Counted from the first letter of the stretch, positions 1 through 10,658 are shown. The stretch: DNA of 64,000 bases from Roseibium aggregatum (GCF_014692675.1 NZ_JABFCZ010000017.1:62001-126000); one strand, 5' to 3'. Numbers and translations: made by a program. Notes: generated from the letters alone by a model not told the origin.

Positions 1-277
1 CCGACTGGGAGGATCCGATATCGGGCGTATCGTCTGACTGGGGAAGCTCGAGCGTGATCCCGCAGCCGATATAGCCCCGGTCGGTGTGGCCCTGCGCCAC
101 GAAATTGGACCAGGCCGGGATCGCCCTGAGAATTCCCGCGGTCTCGTCGGGGCGCTCAATGGGAAAATGCGCAGGTTGCGGGACAACGATCCGGGACCGG
201 TAGGCGCGCAAAAGCGTTTCGATCAGCTCCGGATAGGCAAGGGCGCTGTCGATCTCGTCGCTGGAAATGATACGCAT
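1..277 (-). CDS. ornithine cyclodeaminase/mu-crystallin family protein (3' part cut off by window edge)
   Basis: Reading the minus strand from the ATG at 277 gives an open frame that runs off the window. It begins MRIISSDEIDSALAYPELIE and continues with a YRSRIVVPQPAHFPI segment. This matches the N-terminal substrate-binding region of the ornithine cyclodeaminase/mu-crystallin family (NAD(P)-dependent imine reductases and lyases). Only about 92 residues are visible, so the Rossmann domain and therefore the exact activity cannot be judged. It lies 13 bases downstream of the LapA-like gene on the same strand and is probably co-transcribed with it. The family call rests on remembered N-terminal similarity. 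Confidence 0.6.
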   Translation of the reverse strand, partial: MRIISSDEIDSALAYPELIETLLRAYRSRIVVPQPAHFPIERPDETAGILRAIPAWSNFVAQGHTDRGYIGCGITLELPQSDDTPDIGSSQS

Positions 278-290
278 GGATCAGAAACGG

Positions 291-662
291 TCACGCAGCG
301 TGTCGGCTGTCGGGTCCTGAAAGCTTGGGAGCCGTCGACGAGGCGCCGGGGGTCAGGCTTTCGGTTTGTTCGCGCAGCTGATCGGCTTCCTTATGCCATT
401 TGTCGGCTTCGCGGCGTTTCACGCGCGCTTCCTTGCGCCAGCGTCCCTGTTTGGCCCAGGAACCGAGACCGCCGACAATGATGCCGACGCCCAGGCTGGC
501 GAAGATCACCCAGAACAGCGGGATGTTCACAATCGTGAGGCGGGGGTCCTGGGGATCGAAGGGATTGAGCGACAGGGAGACCGTGTGGCGGTTGGCGACC
601 GACAGGGGAACAAGCACAACGGCAATGGCCAGAAGAATGATGTTCTTGATAAACCGGGTCAC
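291..662 (-). CDS. LapA-domain inner-membrane protein
   Basis: A 123-residue protein starting at a GTG preceded by AGGAGG at ideal spacing. It has an N-terminal membrane helix (about residues 5-23) and a second helix (about 45-70, with glycine-rich GVGIIVGGLGSW). A basic, Lys/Arg/Glu-rich cytoplasmic tail of coiled-coil character follows. This two-helix-plus-coil plan is that of the LapA (lipopolysaccharide assembly protein A) domain family, which in enterobacteria works with LapB to control LpxC turnover. It sits just downstream of ihfB and sppA, an arrangement I know from related alphaproteobacteria. The function in LPS control here is inferred. Confidence 0.75.
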   Translation of the reverse strand: MTRFIKNIILLAIAVVLVPLSVANRHTVSLSLNPFDPQDPRLTIVNIPLFWVIFASLGVGIIVGGLGSWAKQGRWRKEARVKRREADKWHKEADQLREQTESLTPGASSTAPKLSGPDSRHAA

Positions 663-769
663 AGGGGCCTCCTGAAGCCGTTTTCATGCAGGGACGATGT
701 ATCCGCGCCACTCACCGCGCCAATCTCCGCGTTGGCAATCTGCGGCACGGATGCACTCCTGTTTAGCCC

Positions 770-1069
770 TTAGTCGTCGCCGTGGTCCACACCGTCGTTC
801 AGGCGTACACGCATTTCCTTGCCGGTCTTGAAGAAGGGCACGAATTTTTCGTCGACTTCCACCTTCTGGCCGGTCCTGGGATTGCGCCCGACCCGCGCCG
901 GCCGGTTCTTGACGGAGAAGGCGCCGAAGCCGCGCAATTCCACCCGGTCACCGCGCATCAGGGCCTCGGTGATCTCGTCCAGAATGGCATTGACGATATT
1001 TTCGACATCACGCTGGTAGAGGTGTGGATTTTGTTCCGCAATATGTTGAACCAGCTCTGACTTTATCAT
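770..1069 (-). CDS. ihfB: integration host factor subunit beta
   Basis: A 99-residue member of the HU/IHF DNA-bending family. It starts [20 protein letters not shown] and carries the family signature [20 protein letters not shown] at about residues 46-65, the beta-arm that inserts its proline into the minor groove. IHF-alpha is expected elsewhere; the heterodimer bends DNA at specific sites and assists sigma-54 promoters, among others. Length and the beta-specific N-terminus fit IhfB rather than HU. It lies directly downstream of sppA (18-base gap), on the same strand. Confidence 0.95.
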   Translation of the reverse strand: MIKSELVQHIAEQNPHLYQRDVENIVNAILDEITEALMRGDRVELRGFGAFSVKNRPARVGRNPRTGQKVEVDEKFVPFFKTGKEMRVRLNDGVDHGDD

Positions 1070-1087
1070 TTGCCGCGCCCCCTCGAT

Positions 1088-2074
1088 TTATGGATTTTCG
1101 TCTGCCGCCTCAGGAGCCTGCCAAACCGATACAAGACCGTCAAGCGTAAGCCCTCGGGGAATCAGTCCTTTAGCGGCTCCCAGACTACCGGTGAGACCTT
1201 TTGCGAAGCCTTCGCCGAGACTTTGGCTCATGCTGCTGGCCAGCGGCAGTCCGTCTTGATCCTCATCCACGCTCCAGTTGATCACCGGCAGATCCTTTGC
1301 CACGGACCGTTCCGTCTCCAGCCAGGAGATGGCCGCGTCTTCGCCGCCGATGGCATCGATCAGCTTGAGATCCAGAGCGTTGTGCCCGGTATAGATTTGC
1401 CCGTCGGCGCGGCTGCGGGCTTCTTCCACGCTCAGCCCGCGACGTTCCGCCACAAGGTTCACGAACCAGTCGTAGGAATCCATGACCAGCGTTTTCAGCA
1501 TGGCGCGGGCTTCCGGCGACGTCGGCGTATAAAAATCCGGTTCCGCCTTCAGCGGTGCGCTTTTGACCGCATCCATCTGGACGCCCAGGGTTTCCATCAG
1601 CTTGGCGATGTTGCCGAACTGGAACAGGACGCCGATCGATCCGGTGATCGAATTGTAGCGGGCGACAATGTGGTCCGCCGACAGGGCGATCATGTAACCG
1701 GCAGAGGCGCCAACGGTGCGGATTTCCGCCACCAGCGGCTTCTTTTCGGCCAGTTTGCGCAAGGCATCGTAGAGCGCCTCGCCGCCGGTCGTGGACCCGC
1801 CCGGCGAATTGATCGAAAGGATCACGCCCTTGACGGCCTTCGCCTTGGAGATCTTTTCAATCAGCTTCAGCTGGTCCCGGTTTTCCAGGATCACGCCGTC
1901 GATGGACAAGCGTGCGATATGGGCGGATCGCTTGCCGATACCGGCAAACCCGGCCGCGTAGGCGATGCCGGCGATGACAACGAGCGCGACCAGGATGAAG
2001 GCGGCCCCGCGCCAAAAGGACAGTTTGCGTCGCATCCGTCTGCGGTCCACCAAGGCGTCTGCATCAAGGCTCAT
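1088..2074 (-). CDS. sppA: signal peptide peptidase SppA (short form, S49 family)
   Basis: A 328-residue membrane-anchored serine protease that cleaves remnant signal peptides. One N-terminal transmembrane helix (residues about 22-42) is followed by a single S49 protease domain. This is the short form rather than the duplicated 67 kDa enterobacterial type. The segment INSPGGSTTGGEALYDAL precedes the GASAGYMIA motif, whose Ser124 is the likely nucleophile. Lys176 in SAPLKAEPDFYT is the likely general base, by analogy with the Ser-Lys dyad of short SppA enzymes. It heads a likely sppA-ihfB-lapA transcript. Confidence 0.92.
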   Translation of the reverse strand: MSLDADALVDRRRMRRKLSFWRGAAFILVALVVIAGIAYAAGFAGIGKRSAHIARLSIDGVILENRDQLKLIEKISKAKAVKGVILSINSPGGSTTGGEALYDALRKLAEKKPLVAEIRTVGASAGYMIALSADHIVARYNSITGSIGVLFQFGNIAKLMETLGVQMDAVKSAPLKAEPDFYTPTSPEARAMLKTLVMDSYDWFVNLVAERRGLSVEEARSRADGQIYTGHNALDLKLIDAIGGEDAAISWLETERSVAKDLPVINWSVDEDQDGLPLASSMSQSLGEGFAKGLTGSLGAAKGLIPRGLTLDGLVSVWQAPEAADENP

Positions 2075-2434
2075 GTCTGACTAGCCGTCCCTAACCGGAT
2101 TGAATGTGGGTCTGGCCACCTAAATAGGATCAAGGCGGCCGAAAATGCAATTATCTGCAAATGTTTTAGCGAAAATTCCCGCACTGGCATCGCCGGGCCG
2201 CATTCTCGCACTTGCGCAGGCCGATGCCTAGAGCGGCATTATGCGATCTTTCGTTCCACCCGCGCCAGGGCGCCCGACAATGTCTTCACGATTCCGTGAT
2301 CGTGCGGCAATCGCGGCGCAGGCCGGCGGCCGAGCGTGTCCGTCCCCGCGGAGGCGGACTGTCTGGACACGGGAGTGTCACCGGGAACGGAGGACGCAGC
2401 CAGCGGCGATTGCTATTCGCCCGCGTCCGCCCCC
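2075..2434. other. intergenic region, no gene recognised
   Basis: About 360 bases between sppA and the next minus-strand gene. Open frames here overlap one another on both strands and show no recognisable protein. I see no tRNA, clear terminator or repeat. It presumably contains the sppA promoter in its left part and the 3' end of the neighbouring transcript on the right. Confidence 0.5.
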
Positions 2435-2818
2435 TCAGGCGCTGGCGTCCTGCCTGTCGCGGGACAGGAAAACGATCACCAGGAAGAGGATCATGGAAAG
2501 AATGGTGAGCAGGGACCCGACCTTCGCGAACAGTTCTCCTTCCTGCCGGATCGCGAATACGATCCCGGGGATGAAAATCCACAGAGCCAGGGTCGCCACT
2601 ACGAAATGGATCCTGGCCAGCAGGCCTTGGGCCGCTTTCGGGACCAGATGATAATAGATGCCGAACAGGGCCATGGTGACCCAGCCGAGCAGGTTCAGGT
2701 GGGCATGGGCGGGCGCCAGCGCGAAGTCCTGGACCACCGACATGTGGATGCCGAAGGCCATTCCGGCGATGACGTAGATGATGGCTGTAAAGAAAAACCA
2801 GAATGCAAGTCCGCGCAT
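2435..2818 (-). CDS. small membrane protein resembling a fragment of heme-copper oxidase subunit I
   Basis: A 127-residue protein with four hydrophobic helices. The second contains AHAHLNLLGWVTMALFGIYY, which resembles the helix of cytochrome oxidase/NorB subunit I that carries the heme-ligand histidines and the following G-W-V-T-M stretch. It is far too short for an oxidase (about 500 residues, 12 helices), so catalysis is excluded. Such single-module homologues are found as stand-alone genes in proteobacteria. A heme-binding or gas-related role is possible, but nothing nearby indicates it. It begins at a plain ATG. The perfect hairpin at 2889-2930 separates it from the FKBP gene upstream. 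Confidence 0.6.
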   Translation of the reverse strand: MRGLAFWFFFTAIIYVIAGMAFGIHMSVVQDFALAPAHAHLNLLGWVTMALFGIYYHLVPKAAQGLLARIHFVVATLALWIFIPGIVFAIRQEGELFAKVGSLLTILSMILFLVIVFLSRDRQDASA

Positions 2819-2888
2819 AATCTCCCCCTCATGATCGCATGCGTCTGCAGGAGATTATCCGAAAAAATACATAGTGCTACTTTAATTC

Positions 2889-2930
2889 GGCGCACAGCCG
2901 CCGGGCGGGAAAGCCCGGCGGCTGTGCGCC
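2889..2930. terminator. strong intergenic hairpin, likely terminator of the FKBP gene
   Basis: A perfect 18-base-pair inverted repeat (arms 2889-2906 and 2913-2930) with a six-base loop, GC-rich. It lies 14 bases past the stop of the minus-strand FKBP gene. The minus-strand transcript continues into an AT-rich but not uniform U-tract, so termination efficiency is uncertain. Confidence 0.7.
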
Positions 2931-2944
2931 TGCTTGTCATGCTT

Positions 2945-3373
2945 CTAGTCGATACCGACCAGCGAGATCGCAAAGGTCAGGTCCTTGCCGGCGAGCGGAT
3001 GGTTCGCGTCCAGGATGACGTTGTCGTCGCCGACCTCGGCAATGACCACCTGCAGCGTCTGGCCGTCCTGGGTCTGGACCTGCAGCTGCCGGCCGACCTC
3101 GAGGGGAATTTCCGGCGGGAACTGGTCGCGCGGCACCGGCTGGCGGGCCTGGGGCTGAACCGGTCCATAGGCCTTGTCGGCGGGAACGTGAACGGTTTTC
3201 TCGTCACCGACCTTCATGCCTGGAATGGCGTTGTCGAGGCCGGGAATGATCTGTCCGGTGCCGACCGTGAACTTCAGCGGATCGCGGCCTTCGGAACTGT
3301 CGAAAACGGAGCCGTCGTCCAGCGTGCCCTTGTAGTGAATGGATACGGTATCACCCGCTTTGACTTCGGTCAT
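2945..3373 (-). CDS. FKBP-type peptidyl-prolyl cis-trans isomerase, SlyD-like
   Basis: A 142-residue FKBP. The frame stays open upstream to 3898, but the true start is the ATG at 3373 (MTEVKAGDTVSIHYKGTLDD), where every family member begins. The FKBP half (VSIHYKGTLDDGSVFDSS, then GQIIPGLDNAIPGMKVGDEK) is followed by the insert-in-flap chaperone module typical of SlyD (from about residue 70) and the closing strand LTFAISLVGI. There is no histidine-rich nickel-binding tail, unlike E. coli SlyD. It catalyses prolyl isomerisation and acts as a folding helper in the cytoplasm. Confidence 0.92.
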   Translation of the reverse strand: MTEVKAGDTVSIHYKGTLDDGSVFDSSEGRDPLKFTVGTGQIIPGLDNAIPGMKVGDEKTVHVPADKAYGPVQPQARQPVPRDQFPPEIPLEVGRQLQVQTQDGQTLQVVIAEVGDDNVILDANHPLAGKDLTFAISLVGID

Positions 3374-3527
3374 CGCGTGTCTCTCAATTCTGTCTGGTAG
3401 TTTTGGGGACGGTGAGTGTGCGAGGCCGCGCGTGTGGCGCAGGTTCTCTTGGCGCATGTCAAGCGTAACGGCTGTGGGCGAAATGTCAAAGGCGGCCCGG
3501 AACGGTCCACATTTAGACTTTCGGGCC

Positions 3528-3929
3528 CTAACCGGCCCAGGGTGCGGAGGACAGGATCTGCCGGGCCTTCCGTCTTTGCAGGAGCCTGCCCAGCCGGGTT
3601 TTGCCGGACCCGGCGGTCCCGCTGGCGCAGGCCTCCAGCGGCTGCAGGATCGCCCACACGGTCGCCGCCGCGTAGCCATCCGTGTCGTAGCTGCCGTCCA
3701 TGAAGGATTGCCGCTGCCGCCTGAGCGCCTCCAGGCAGGGGTCAAGCGCGACCATGCCGTTCTCGTCGAGATGCTGCTTGATGATCGCGACGGCGCAGTG
3801 AACCGCATGGGCCTGCTGGTTGCCGACCGGCCCCCAATACCAGGTATCCTCTGTTTTCTTCTGCGCCTCGTCCGCCTCCCGGCGCACCACCTCGTCAATG
3901 TCGCAAATGCTGATTGTGGCAGGTGTCAT
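3528..3929 (-). CDS. hypothetical protein
   Basis: A 133-residue protein from the ATG at 3929 (MTPATISICDIDEVVRREAD). An upstream in-frame ATG at 3965 would add 12 residues with no family support. It is soluble, mixed alpha-helical, with a WYWGPVGNQQAHAVHCAVAI segment and a basic C-terminus. I do not recognise the family. It precedes the FKBP gene on the same strand by about 150 bases and may be independent. Codon use looks like that of its neighbours, which supports it as a real gene. Confidence 0.55.
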   Translation of the reverse strand: MTPATISICDIDEVVRREADEAQKKTEDTWYWGPVGNQQAHAVHCAVAIIKQHLDENGMVALDPCLEALRRQRQSFMDGSYDTDGYAAATVWAILQPLEACASGTAGSGKTRLGRLLQRRKARQILSSAPWAG

Positions 3930-4015
3930 GGCTCTTCGGACTGTTCCATGAAGACGGTCATGCACGCAAGCGGATAGAAGTCGGGGCGGGCACCGCCTTG
4001 GCCCACGCTCAGGCC

Positions 4016-4054
4016 GTCATCACACGGCGAAGTCCGGGTGATCCAATCCACCTC
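4016..4054 (-). repeat. interspersed palindromic repeat, pair 1, left unit
   Basis: Contains the core CGGCGAAGTCCGGGTGATCC. Its reverse complement shares the core CCCGGACTTCGCCG with 4127-4160, and the same family occurs at 5531-5564 and 5600-5640. Together with 4127-4160 it forms an inverted pair about 70 bases apart in the gap between two genes, the arrangement of REP/BIME-type elements. This stretch holds no gene. Confidence 0.75.
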
Positions 4055-4126
4055 ACCACAGGTCGGGGAAGAGGGGAAAGAAACATGTCTTCTTTCTTTC
4101 GCAATCGCTCCGACAAACGGCCGGGC

Positions 4127-4160
4127 GAGTAGATTGCCCGGACTTCGCCGGGCAATGACG
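4127..4160 (+). repeat. interspersed palindromic repeat, pair 1, right unit
   Basis: Core GATTGCCCGGACTTCGCCGG followed by GCAATGAC. The element is itself nearly palindromic (GCCCGG...CCGGGC) and is the inverted partner of 4016-4054. Confidence 0.75.
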
Positions 4161-4191
4161 ATGGAGAGTTTGAAGAATTGTCATGAGTCAG

Positions 4192-4215
4192 AAGGGCGGC
4201 CCGAAGACCGCCCTT
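4192..4215 (-). terminator. likely terminator of the MetE-like gene
   Basis: An AAGGGCGG/CCGCCCTT hairpin with an eight-base loop, placed 26 bases beyond the stop codon of the minus-strand methyltransferase gene. No long U-tract follows, so it may act partly as a 3' stabiliser. Confidence 0.55.
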
Positions 4216-4240
4216 TCGCATTTCTGCCGGTTCGGGCCGC

Positions 4241-5368
4241 TTACTTGTCGACGCCGCCCCAGATGGCTTCGGCGGTCTTGACCACCAGTTCCAGCTTGCG
4301 GCGCTGGTCGTCCATGGTGACCTTGTTGCCCTCTTCCGTGGAGGAGAAGCCGCACTGCGGCGCGATGCCGAGCTGGTTGATGTCGCAGTACTTGGAGGCT
4401 TCCTCGAACTTCTTCTTCAGGTCGTCGAGGCTTTCCAGTTCCGGCGTCTTGGTGGTGATGAAGCCCGGCAGGACGCGCTTGTCGCCCTTCGGCAGCAGAC
4501 GCAGCGGCTCGAGCGAGCCGGCACGTTCCGTGTCGTACTCCATGAAGTAGATGTCGATGCCGGTCTTGTTGAAGATGGCGTCGGCGGCCAGGTCATAGGC
4601 CCCTTCGGCCGCGTGGGTGGAGACGAAGTTGCCGCGGCACAGGTGCATGCCGATCTTCATGTCTGCCGGACGGTCCTTGATCGCCTCGTTCATGGTCCAG
4701 GCATACTTTTCGATCAGCATGTCCGGATCCTGGCCGAGTTCCTGTTTGGCGGCACGGTGCTTCGGGTCGCACAGATAGGCGAAGAAGATGTCGTCCATCT
4801 GCAGGTAGCGGCAGCCGGCCGCATAGAACGCCTTGACCGCCTTGGCATAGGTCTTGGCCAGGTCGGCGAACAGGACGTCGAGGTCCTTGTATTCGGCCGG
4901 CGCGATGTCCTTCGGATCGGTGCGGAAATGGCAGCAGGACGGGCCGGGAATGGAGATCTTCGGCTGCACCTTGGTGTTTTCGGCGACGAACTTGTAGTGC
5001 TCGATCATCGGGTGGTCGTCCGGGAAGTCGAGCTTGGAGGTGATCGTCGGGAAGATCGGGCGCAGCTTGACGCCGGCGAACTGGACGCCTTCGTCCCGCT
5101 CTTCCAGATCGAGGCCGGTCAGGCCGCCCATGAAATCATAGTGCCAGAAGGAGCGGCGGATCTCGCCGTCGGTCACCGCCTTTAGGCCGACCTCTTCCTG
5201 CATCCTGATCACGTCGACGATGGCCTTGTCCTCGGCGGCCTTCAGTTCCTCGGCCGTCACGGTCTTGTCTTCGAAATATCCCTTGCGGGCCGCCTTGACG
5301 GCGTCGGAGCGCAACAGGCTGCCGACGTGATCGGCACGATACGGGGCTCCGGTGACAGGCTTGGTCAT
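4241..5368 (-). CDS. cobalamin-independent methionine synthase II-family protein (MetE C-domain-like)
   Basis: A 375-residue single-domain member of the COG0620/UROD-MetE superfamily. The start at 5368 (MTKPVTGAPYRADHVGSLLR) is backed by GGAGGAAA nine bases upstream; the longer frame to 5410 has no such signal. Candidate zinc/thiol ligands are the His and Cys of GMHLCRGNFVS, a downstream Glu in YFMEYDTE and the Cys of LGIAPQCGFSS. The protein equals only the C-terminal half of a classical MetE (about 750 residues), as in core-MetE and epoxyalkane:coenzyme-M-transferase-like proteins. It is therefore likely a methyl- or alkyl-transferase to a thiol. The true methyl donor is unknown, and no methionine or folate genes adjoin it. 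Confidence 0.8.
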   Translation of the reverse strand: MTKPVTGAPYRADHVGSLLRSDAVKAARKGYFEDKTVTAEELKAAEDKAIVDVIRMQEEVGLKAVTDGEIRRSFWHYDFMGGLTGLDLEERDEGVQFAGVKLRPIFPTITSKLDFPDDHPMIEHYKFVAENTKVQPKISIPGPSCCHFRTDPKDIAPAEYKDLDVLFADLAKTYAKAVKAFYAAGCRYLQMDDIFFAYLCDPKHRAAKQELGQDPDMLIEKYAWTMNEAIKDRPADMKIGMHLCRGNFVSTHAAEGAYDLAADAIFNKTGIDIYFMEYDTERAGSLEPLRLLPKGDKRVLPGFITTKTPELESLDDLKKKFEEASKYCDINQLGIAPQCGFSSTEEGNKVTMDDQRRKLELVVKTAEAIWGGVDK

Positions 5369-5530
5369 GTATTTCCTCCATTGCCGCGGCTGCCGTCTGC
5401 AGCACGCCATGTATACATATCGGCGCCTTTCCTATCGCGGCGAAGCGGCGGCGTAAAGGCCACCCGACCGCCGATGCGCTAAAATGCCGTGCCGCTTGCA
5501 CACTTCGACCTCCTTGCCGTTTGATCGATG

Positions 5531-5564
5531 CGAGTGGATTGCCCGGACTTCGCCGTGCAATGAC
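5531..5564 (+). repeat. interspersed palindromic repeat, pair 2, left unit
   Basis: Shares GGATTGCCCGGACTTCGCCG with the unit at 4127-4160, differing by single bases. It lies in the opposite left/right order relative to its partner compared with pair 1. Confidence 0.75.
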
Positions 5565-5599
5565 ACGGGGGAATGGCAAGGCTTATCTACACACGCTGC

Positions 5600-5640
5600 G
5601 TCATCACACGGCGAAGCCCGGGTGATCCAATCCATCTCGC
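5600..5640 (-). repeat. interspersed palindromic repeat, pair 2, right unit
   Basis: Nearly identical to 4016-4054 (GTCATCACACGGCGAAG then CCCGGGTGATCCAATCCA in the + direction) with two or three substitutions. Inverted partner of 5531-5564. Confidence 0.75.
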
Positions 5641-5800
5641 CATAATTTCCCGAAAGTCGGGATGGTTCACACCCCGCTCCACCCGGTTCGGCTGAAGCGG
5701 AAATGAAATGTGCGAATGTCCTGGCCCATGGAGAAAGGAAGCTGAGCCTTGCCTGACGCAACTGCCCTGCTTCAGGAAAACGGGTTGGGTATGGGTCAAC

Positions 5801-5831
5801 AAAAAAGCCCGGCGTTGCCGCCGGGCTTTTC
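5801..5831 (-). terminator. Rho-independent terminator of rpsA
   Basis: On the minus strand a GCCCGGCGG/CCGCCGGGC-type stem with a short loop is followed by six U residues. It lies 32 bases beyond the rpsA stop and is the clearest intrinsic terminator in the left third of the window. Confidence 0.88.
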
Positions 5832-5862
5832 GATGTCGGTATAAAGATCGGCTGGGCCGGTC

Positions 5863-7569
5863 TTATTCCTCGTCGCCGTCGCCGGCCTTCTTGAGGGCGG
5901 CACCCAGGATGTCGCCGAGGGACGCGCCGGAGTCGGAGGAGCCGTACTGAGCGACTGCTTCCTTCTCTTCCGCGATTTCCAGCGCCTTGATGGACGCGGA
6001 CACGCGGCGGGTCTTCTTGTCGAACTGGGTGATGCGGGCGTCGAACTTGTCGCCGACGGCGAACCGTTCCGGACGCTGTTCGGCACGGTCGCGGGACAGG
6101 TCCGCGCGGCGGATGAAGGCCGTCAGGTCGCTGTCTGCGATCTTGACTTCCAGACCGCCGTCCTTGACCTCGATCACCTCACAGGTGACGACGGCATTCT
6201 TGCGGATGTCGCCGGCAGCAGCGGATTCCATCGGATCGCCGCCAACCTGCTTGATGCCGAGGGAGATACGTTCCTTCTCGACGTCCACATCGAGCACCAC
6301 GGCCTTGACCATGTCGCCCTTCTTGTATTCCTCGATGACCTGCTCGCCCGGACGGTTCCAGTCCAGGTCGGACAGGTGCACCATGCCGTCGACATCGCCT
6401 TCGAGACCGATGAACAGGCCGAATTCGGTCTTGTTCTTGACTTCGCCCTCGACTTCGGTGCCGACCGGGAACTGCTCTGCGAAAGCTTCCCACGGATTCT
6501 GCAGGCACTGCTTGAGGCCGAGCGAGATCCGGCGCTTGACCGGGTCCACTTCCAGGATCATCACTTCCACTTCCTGGGAGGTGGAAACGATCTTGCCCGG
6601 ATGGACGTTCTTCTTGGTCCAGGACATTTCCGACACGTGGATCAGGCCTTCGATGCCCGGCTCCAGTTCGACGAATGCGCCGTAGTCGGTGATGTTGGTC
6701 ACGCGGCCGGTGAACTTGGCGCCGAGCGGGTACTTGGCTTCGATGCCGTCCCACGGATCGGTTTCAAGCTGCTTCATGCCAAGGCTGATGCGGTGCGTGT
6801 CCTGGTTGACACGGATGATCTGCACCTTGACGGTCTGGCCGATGGACAGAACTTCCGACGGATGGTTGATGCGGCGCCACGCGATGTCGGTGACGTGCAG
6901 CAGGCCGTCGATGCCGCCGAGGTCCACGAACGCACCGTAGTCGGTGATGTTCTTGACCACGCCTTCCACGGTCTGGCCTTCTTCCAGGCTCTGGACCAGT
7001 TCCGAACGCTGTTCGGCGCGGGTTTCTTCCAGAACGACCCGGCGGGAGACCACGATGTTGCCGCGGCGCTTGTCCATCTTCAGGATCTGGAACGGCTGCG
7101 GAGTGTGCATCAGCGGGGTCACGTCGCGCACCGGACGGATATCGACCTGGGAGCGCGGCAGGAAGGCCACGGCGCCGTCGAGATCGACGGTGAAGCCGCC
7201 CTTGACCTGGTTGAAGATCTGGCCGGTAACCTTTTCGTTCGCTTCGAAGGCGACTTCCAGGCGAACCCAGCTTTCTTCGCGGCGGGCTTTTTCGCGCGAC
7301 AGCACGGCTTCGCCGAGCGCGTTTTCGACGCGCTCAAGATAAACCTCGACTTCGTCGCCGACTTTCATTTCGCCGTCGCGGCCCTTGGCGCCGAATTCCT
7401 TCAGCGGCACGCGGCCTTCGACCTTCAGGCCGACGTCGATGACGGCGAGGTCTTTTTCGATTGCGACAACGGTCCCCTTGACGACCGCACCTTCGTACAT
7501 GTCGTTCTGGGTGAAGGACTCTTCGAGAAGAGCCGCAAAATCCTCGGTGGAGGGATTAAGTTCAGACAT
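5863..7569 (-). CDS. rpsA: 30S ribosomal protein S1
   Basis: A 568-residue protein with six S1 RNA-binding repeats (for example GVVKNITDYGAFVDLGGIDG and GRVTNITDYGAFVELEPGIE). It unwinds and presents mRNA to the 30S subunit. The start at 7569 (MSELNPSTEDFAALLEESF) has an AGGAG eight bases upstream; the extension to 7620 is not needed. The C-terminal tail past repeat six is short and acidic, as in other alphaproteobacteria. The order aroA-cmk-rpsA is widely conserved. A 290-base gap without genes (7570-7859) upstream probably carries its own promoter. Confidence 0.98.
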   Translation of the reverse strand: MSELNPSTEDFAALLEESFTQNDMYEGAVVKGTVVAIEKDLAVIDVGLKVEGRVPLKEFGAKGRDGEMKVGDEVEVYLERVENALGEAVLSREKARREESWVRLEVAFEANEKVTGQIFNQVKGGFTVDLDGAVAFLPRSQVDIRPVRDVTPLMHTPQPFQILKMDKRRGNIVVSRRVVLEETRAEQRSELVQSLEEGQTVEGVVKNITDYGAFVDLGGIDGLLHVTDIAWRRINHPSEVLSIGQTVKVQIIRVNQDTHRISLGMKQLETDPWDGIEAKYPLGAKFTGRVTNITDYGAFVELEPGIEGLIHVSEMSWTKKNVHPGKIVSTSQEVEVMILEVDPVKRRISLGLKQCLQNPWEAFAEQFPVGTEVEGEVKNKTEFGLFIGLEGDVDGMVHLSDLDWNRPGEQVIEEYKKGDMVKAVVLDVDVEKERISLGIKQVGGDPMESAAAGDIRKNAVVTCEVIEVKDGGLEVKIADSDLTAFIRRADLSRDRAEQRPERFAVGDKFDARITQFDKKTRRVSASIKALEIAEEKEAVAQYGSSDSGASLGDILGAALKKAGDGDEE

Positions 7570-7859
7570 TGAAACTCCTGATGCCATTCCTGGCAGGCCG
7601 CCGGCGGGTTTGTGTTGCACTCCGGATCCTCAGACCCCCGGGACGCGATTTCACGTCCTGCCATCCCTTAAAGCTTTTGCGCGGGATGGGCCGGCGGGGC
7701 GAGAGACGGAAAATCCGGTCTCGTCTCAAGGCATGTGTCATGCCTTGCCGAATAGCGTTCCTGGGGTAATGAAGACCGGAAAACCCGGCGATACCGACCT
7801 AACACGAAAGGGGGCGCACCTGACGGTGAACCCCGCACACCCGGTCATATGATGGGCGC

Positions 7860-9901
<2,042 letters not shown>

Positions 9902-10043
9902 TCATCCGCCTCACTCCTTGAAATTTGTCTCGTCTCGTGCAGAACAATGGGTGAGGCTGGCAAATGGATTGATTTGCCTTTGACACCGGGGCGCAACAGA
10001 GCTATGGGGCGCCGACTATTCAAGAAGACGAAGGGTTAGCACA

Positions 10044-10433
10044 GTGGCAAAACCTGAACTTGGCACAAAGCGGCTGTGCCCAAGCTGCGGCGCGAAATAC
10101 TACGACCTGAACCGGGACCCGATCACCTGTCCGAAATGCGGCACGATCTTCGAAATCGTGATGGTGTCCCGCTCCGCCAAGGCGGCCAAGGCGGCTGAGG
10201 TCGTCGAGGAAGAGGATGAAGAGGACGAGGACGCGCCGGAAATCGTAACCCTGGAAGAGGCGGACGCCGAAGCCGAGGGCGGCGACGAAGTGCCGGATCT
10301 CGACGACGACGAGGAAGTCGAACTTTCCGACGACGACAGCACCGACGACGACGTCTTCATCGACGACGAGGATGAGGACGAGGACAGCGTTCCCGGCATC
10401 CGCGTCGAGCGCGACGACGACCGCGAAGCTTAA
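10044..10433 (+). CDS. FYDLN zinc-ribbon acidic protein (TIGR02300 family)
   Basis: A 129-residue protein, divergent from aroA. The N-terminus has a zinc ribbon built from CPSCGAKYYDLNRD and CPKCGTIFE (two CxxC knuckles) and the family-defining YYDLN motif. The remaining two thirds is an extremely acidic Asp/Glu-rich tail. The family is almost confined to Alphaproteobacteria and has no proven function; zinc-binding nucleic-acid or protein contacts are plausible. The roughly 205-base gap to aroA carries both divergent promoters. Confidence 0.9.
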   Translation: MAKPELGTKRLCPSCGAKYYDLNRDPITCPKCGTIFEIVMVSRSAKAAKAAEVVEEEDEEDEDAPEIVTLEEADAEAEGGDEVPDLDDDEEVELSDDDSTDDDVFIDDEDEDEDSVPGIRVERDDDREA

Positions 10434-10582
10434 GAGACTGACTTTCAAGGGATAATTTCGCCGGAGGCCTTTTCCACAAGGCGAATTTGAAATCCTTTGA
10501 AATTCTGCTTGATCAATGCGGGCGGCGCGACTATGTTCCGCCCGCATCGACGCCGGAAACCCAAGCCGGCTCATGGAGAAAC

Positions 10583-10658
<76 letters not shown>

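Larger units (their letters stand above)
5369..5862. other. intergenic region with a repeat pair and the rpsA terminator
   Basis: About 490 bases between the methyltransferase gene and rpsA. It holds the promoter side of the methyltransferase gene, two REP-like units (5531-5564 and 5600-5640) and the rpsA terminator (5801-5831). Short open frames across the repeats are generated by the repeats themselves and are not believed to be genes. Confidence 0.6.

Noticed and set aside
5432..5761. A 109-codon minus-strand open frame between the MetE-like gene and rpsA
   Set aside because: It is composed largely of the two repeat units, which generate the same short peptide wherever they occur.
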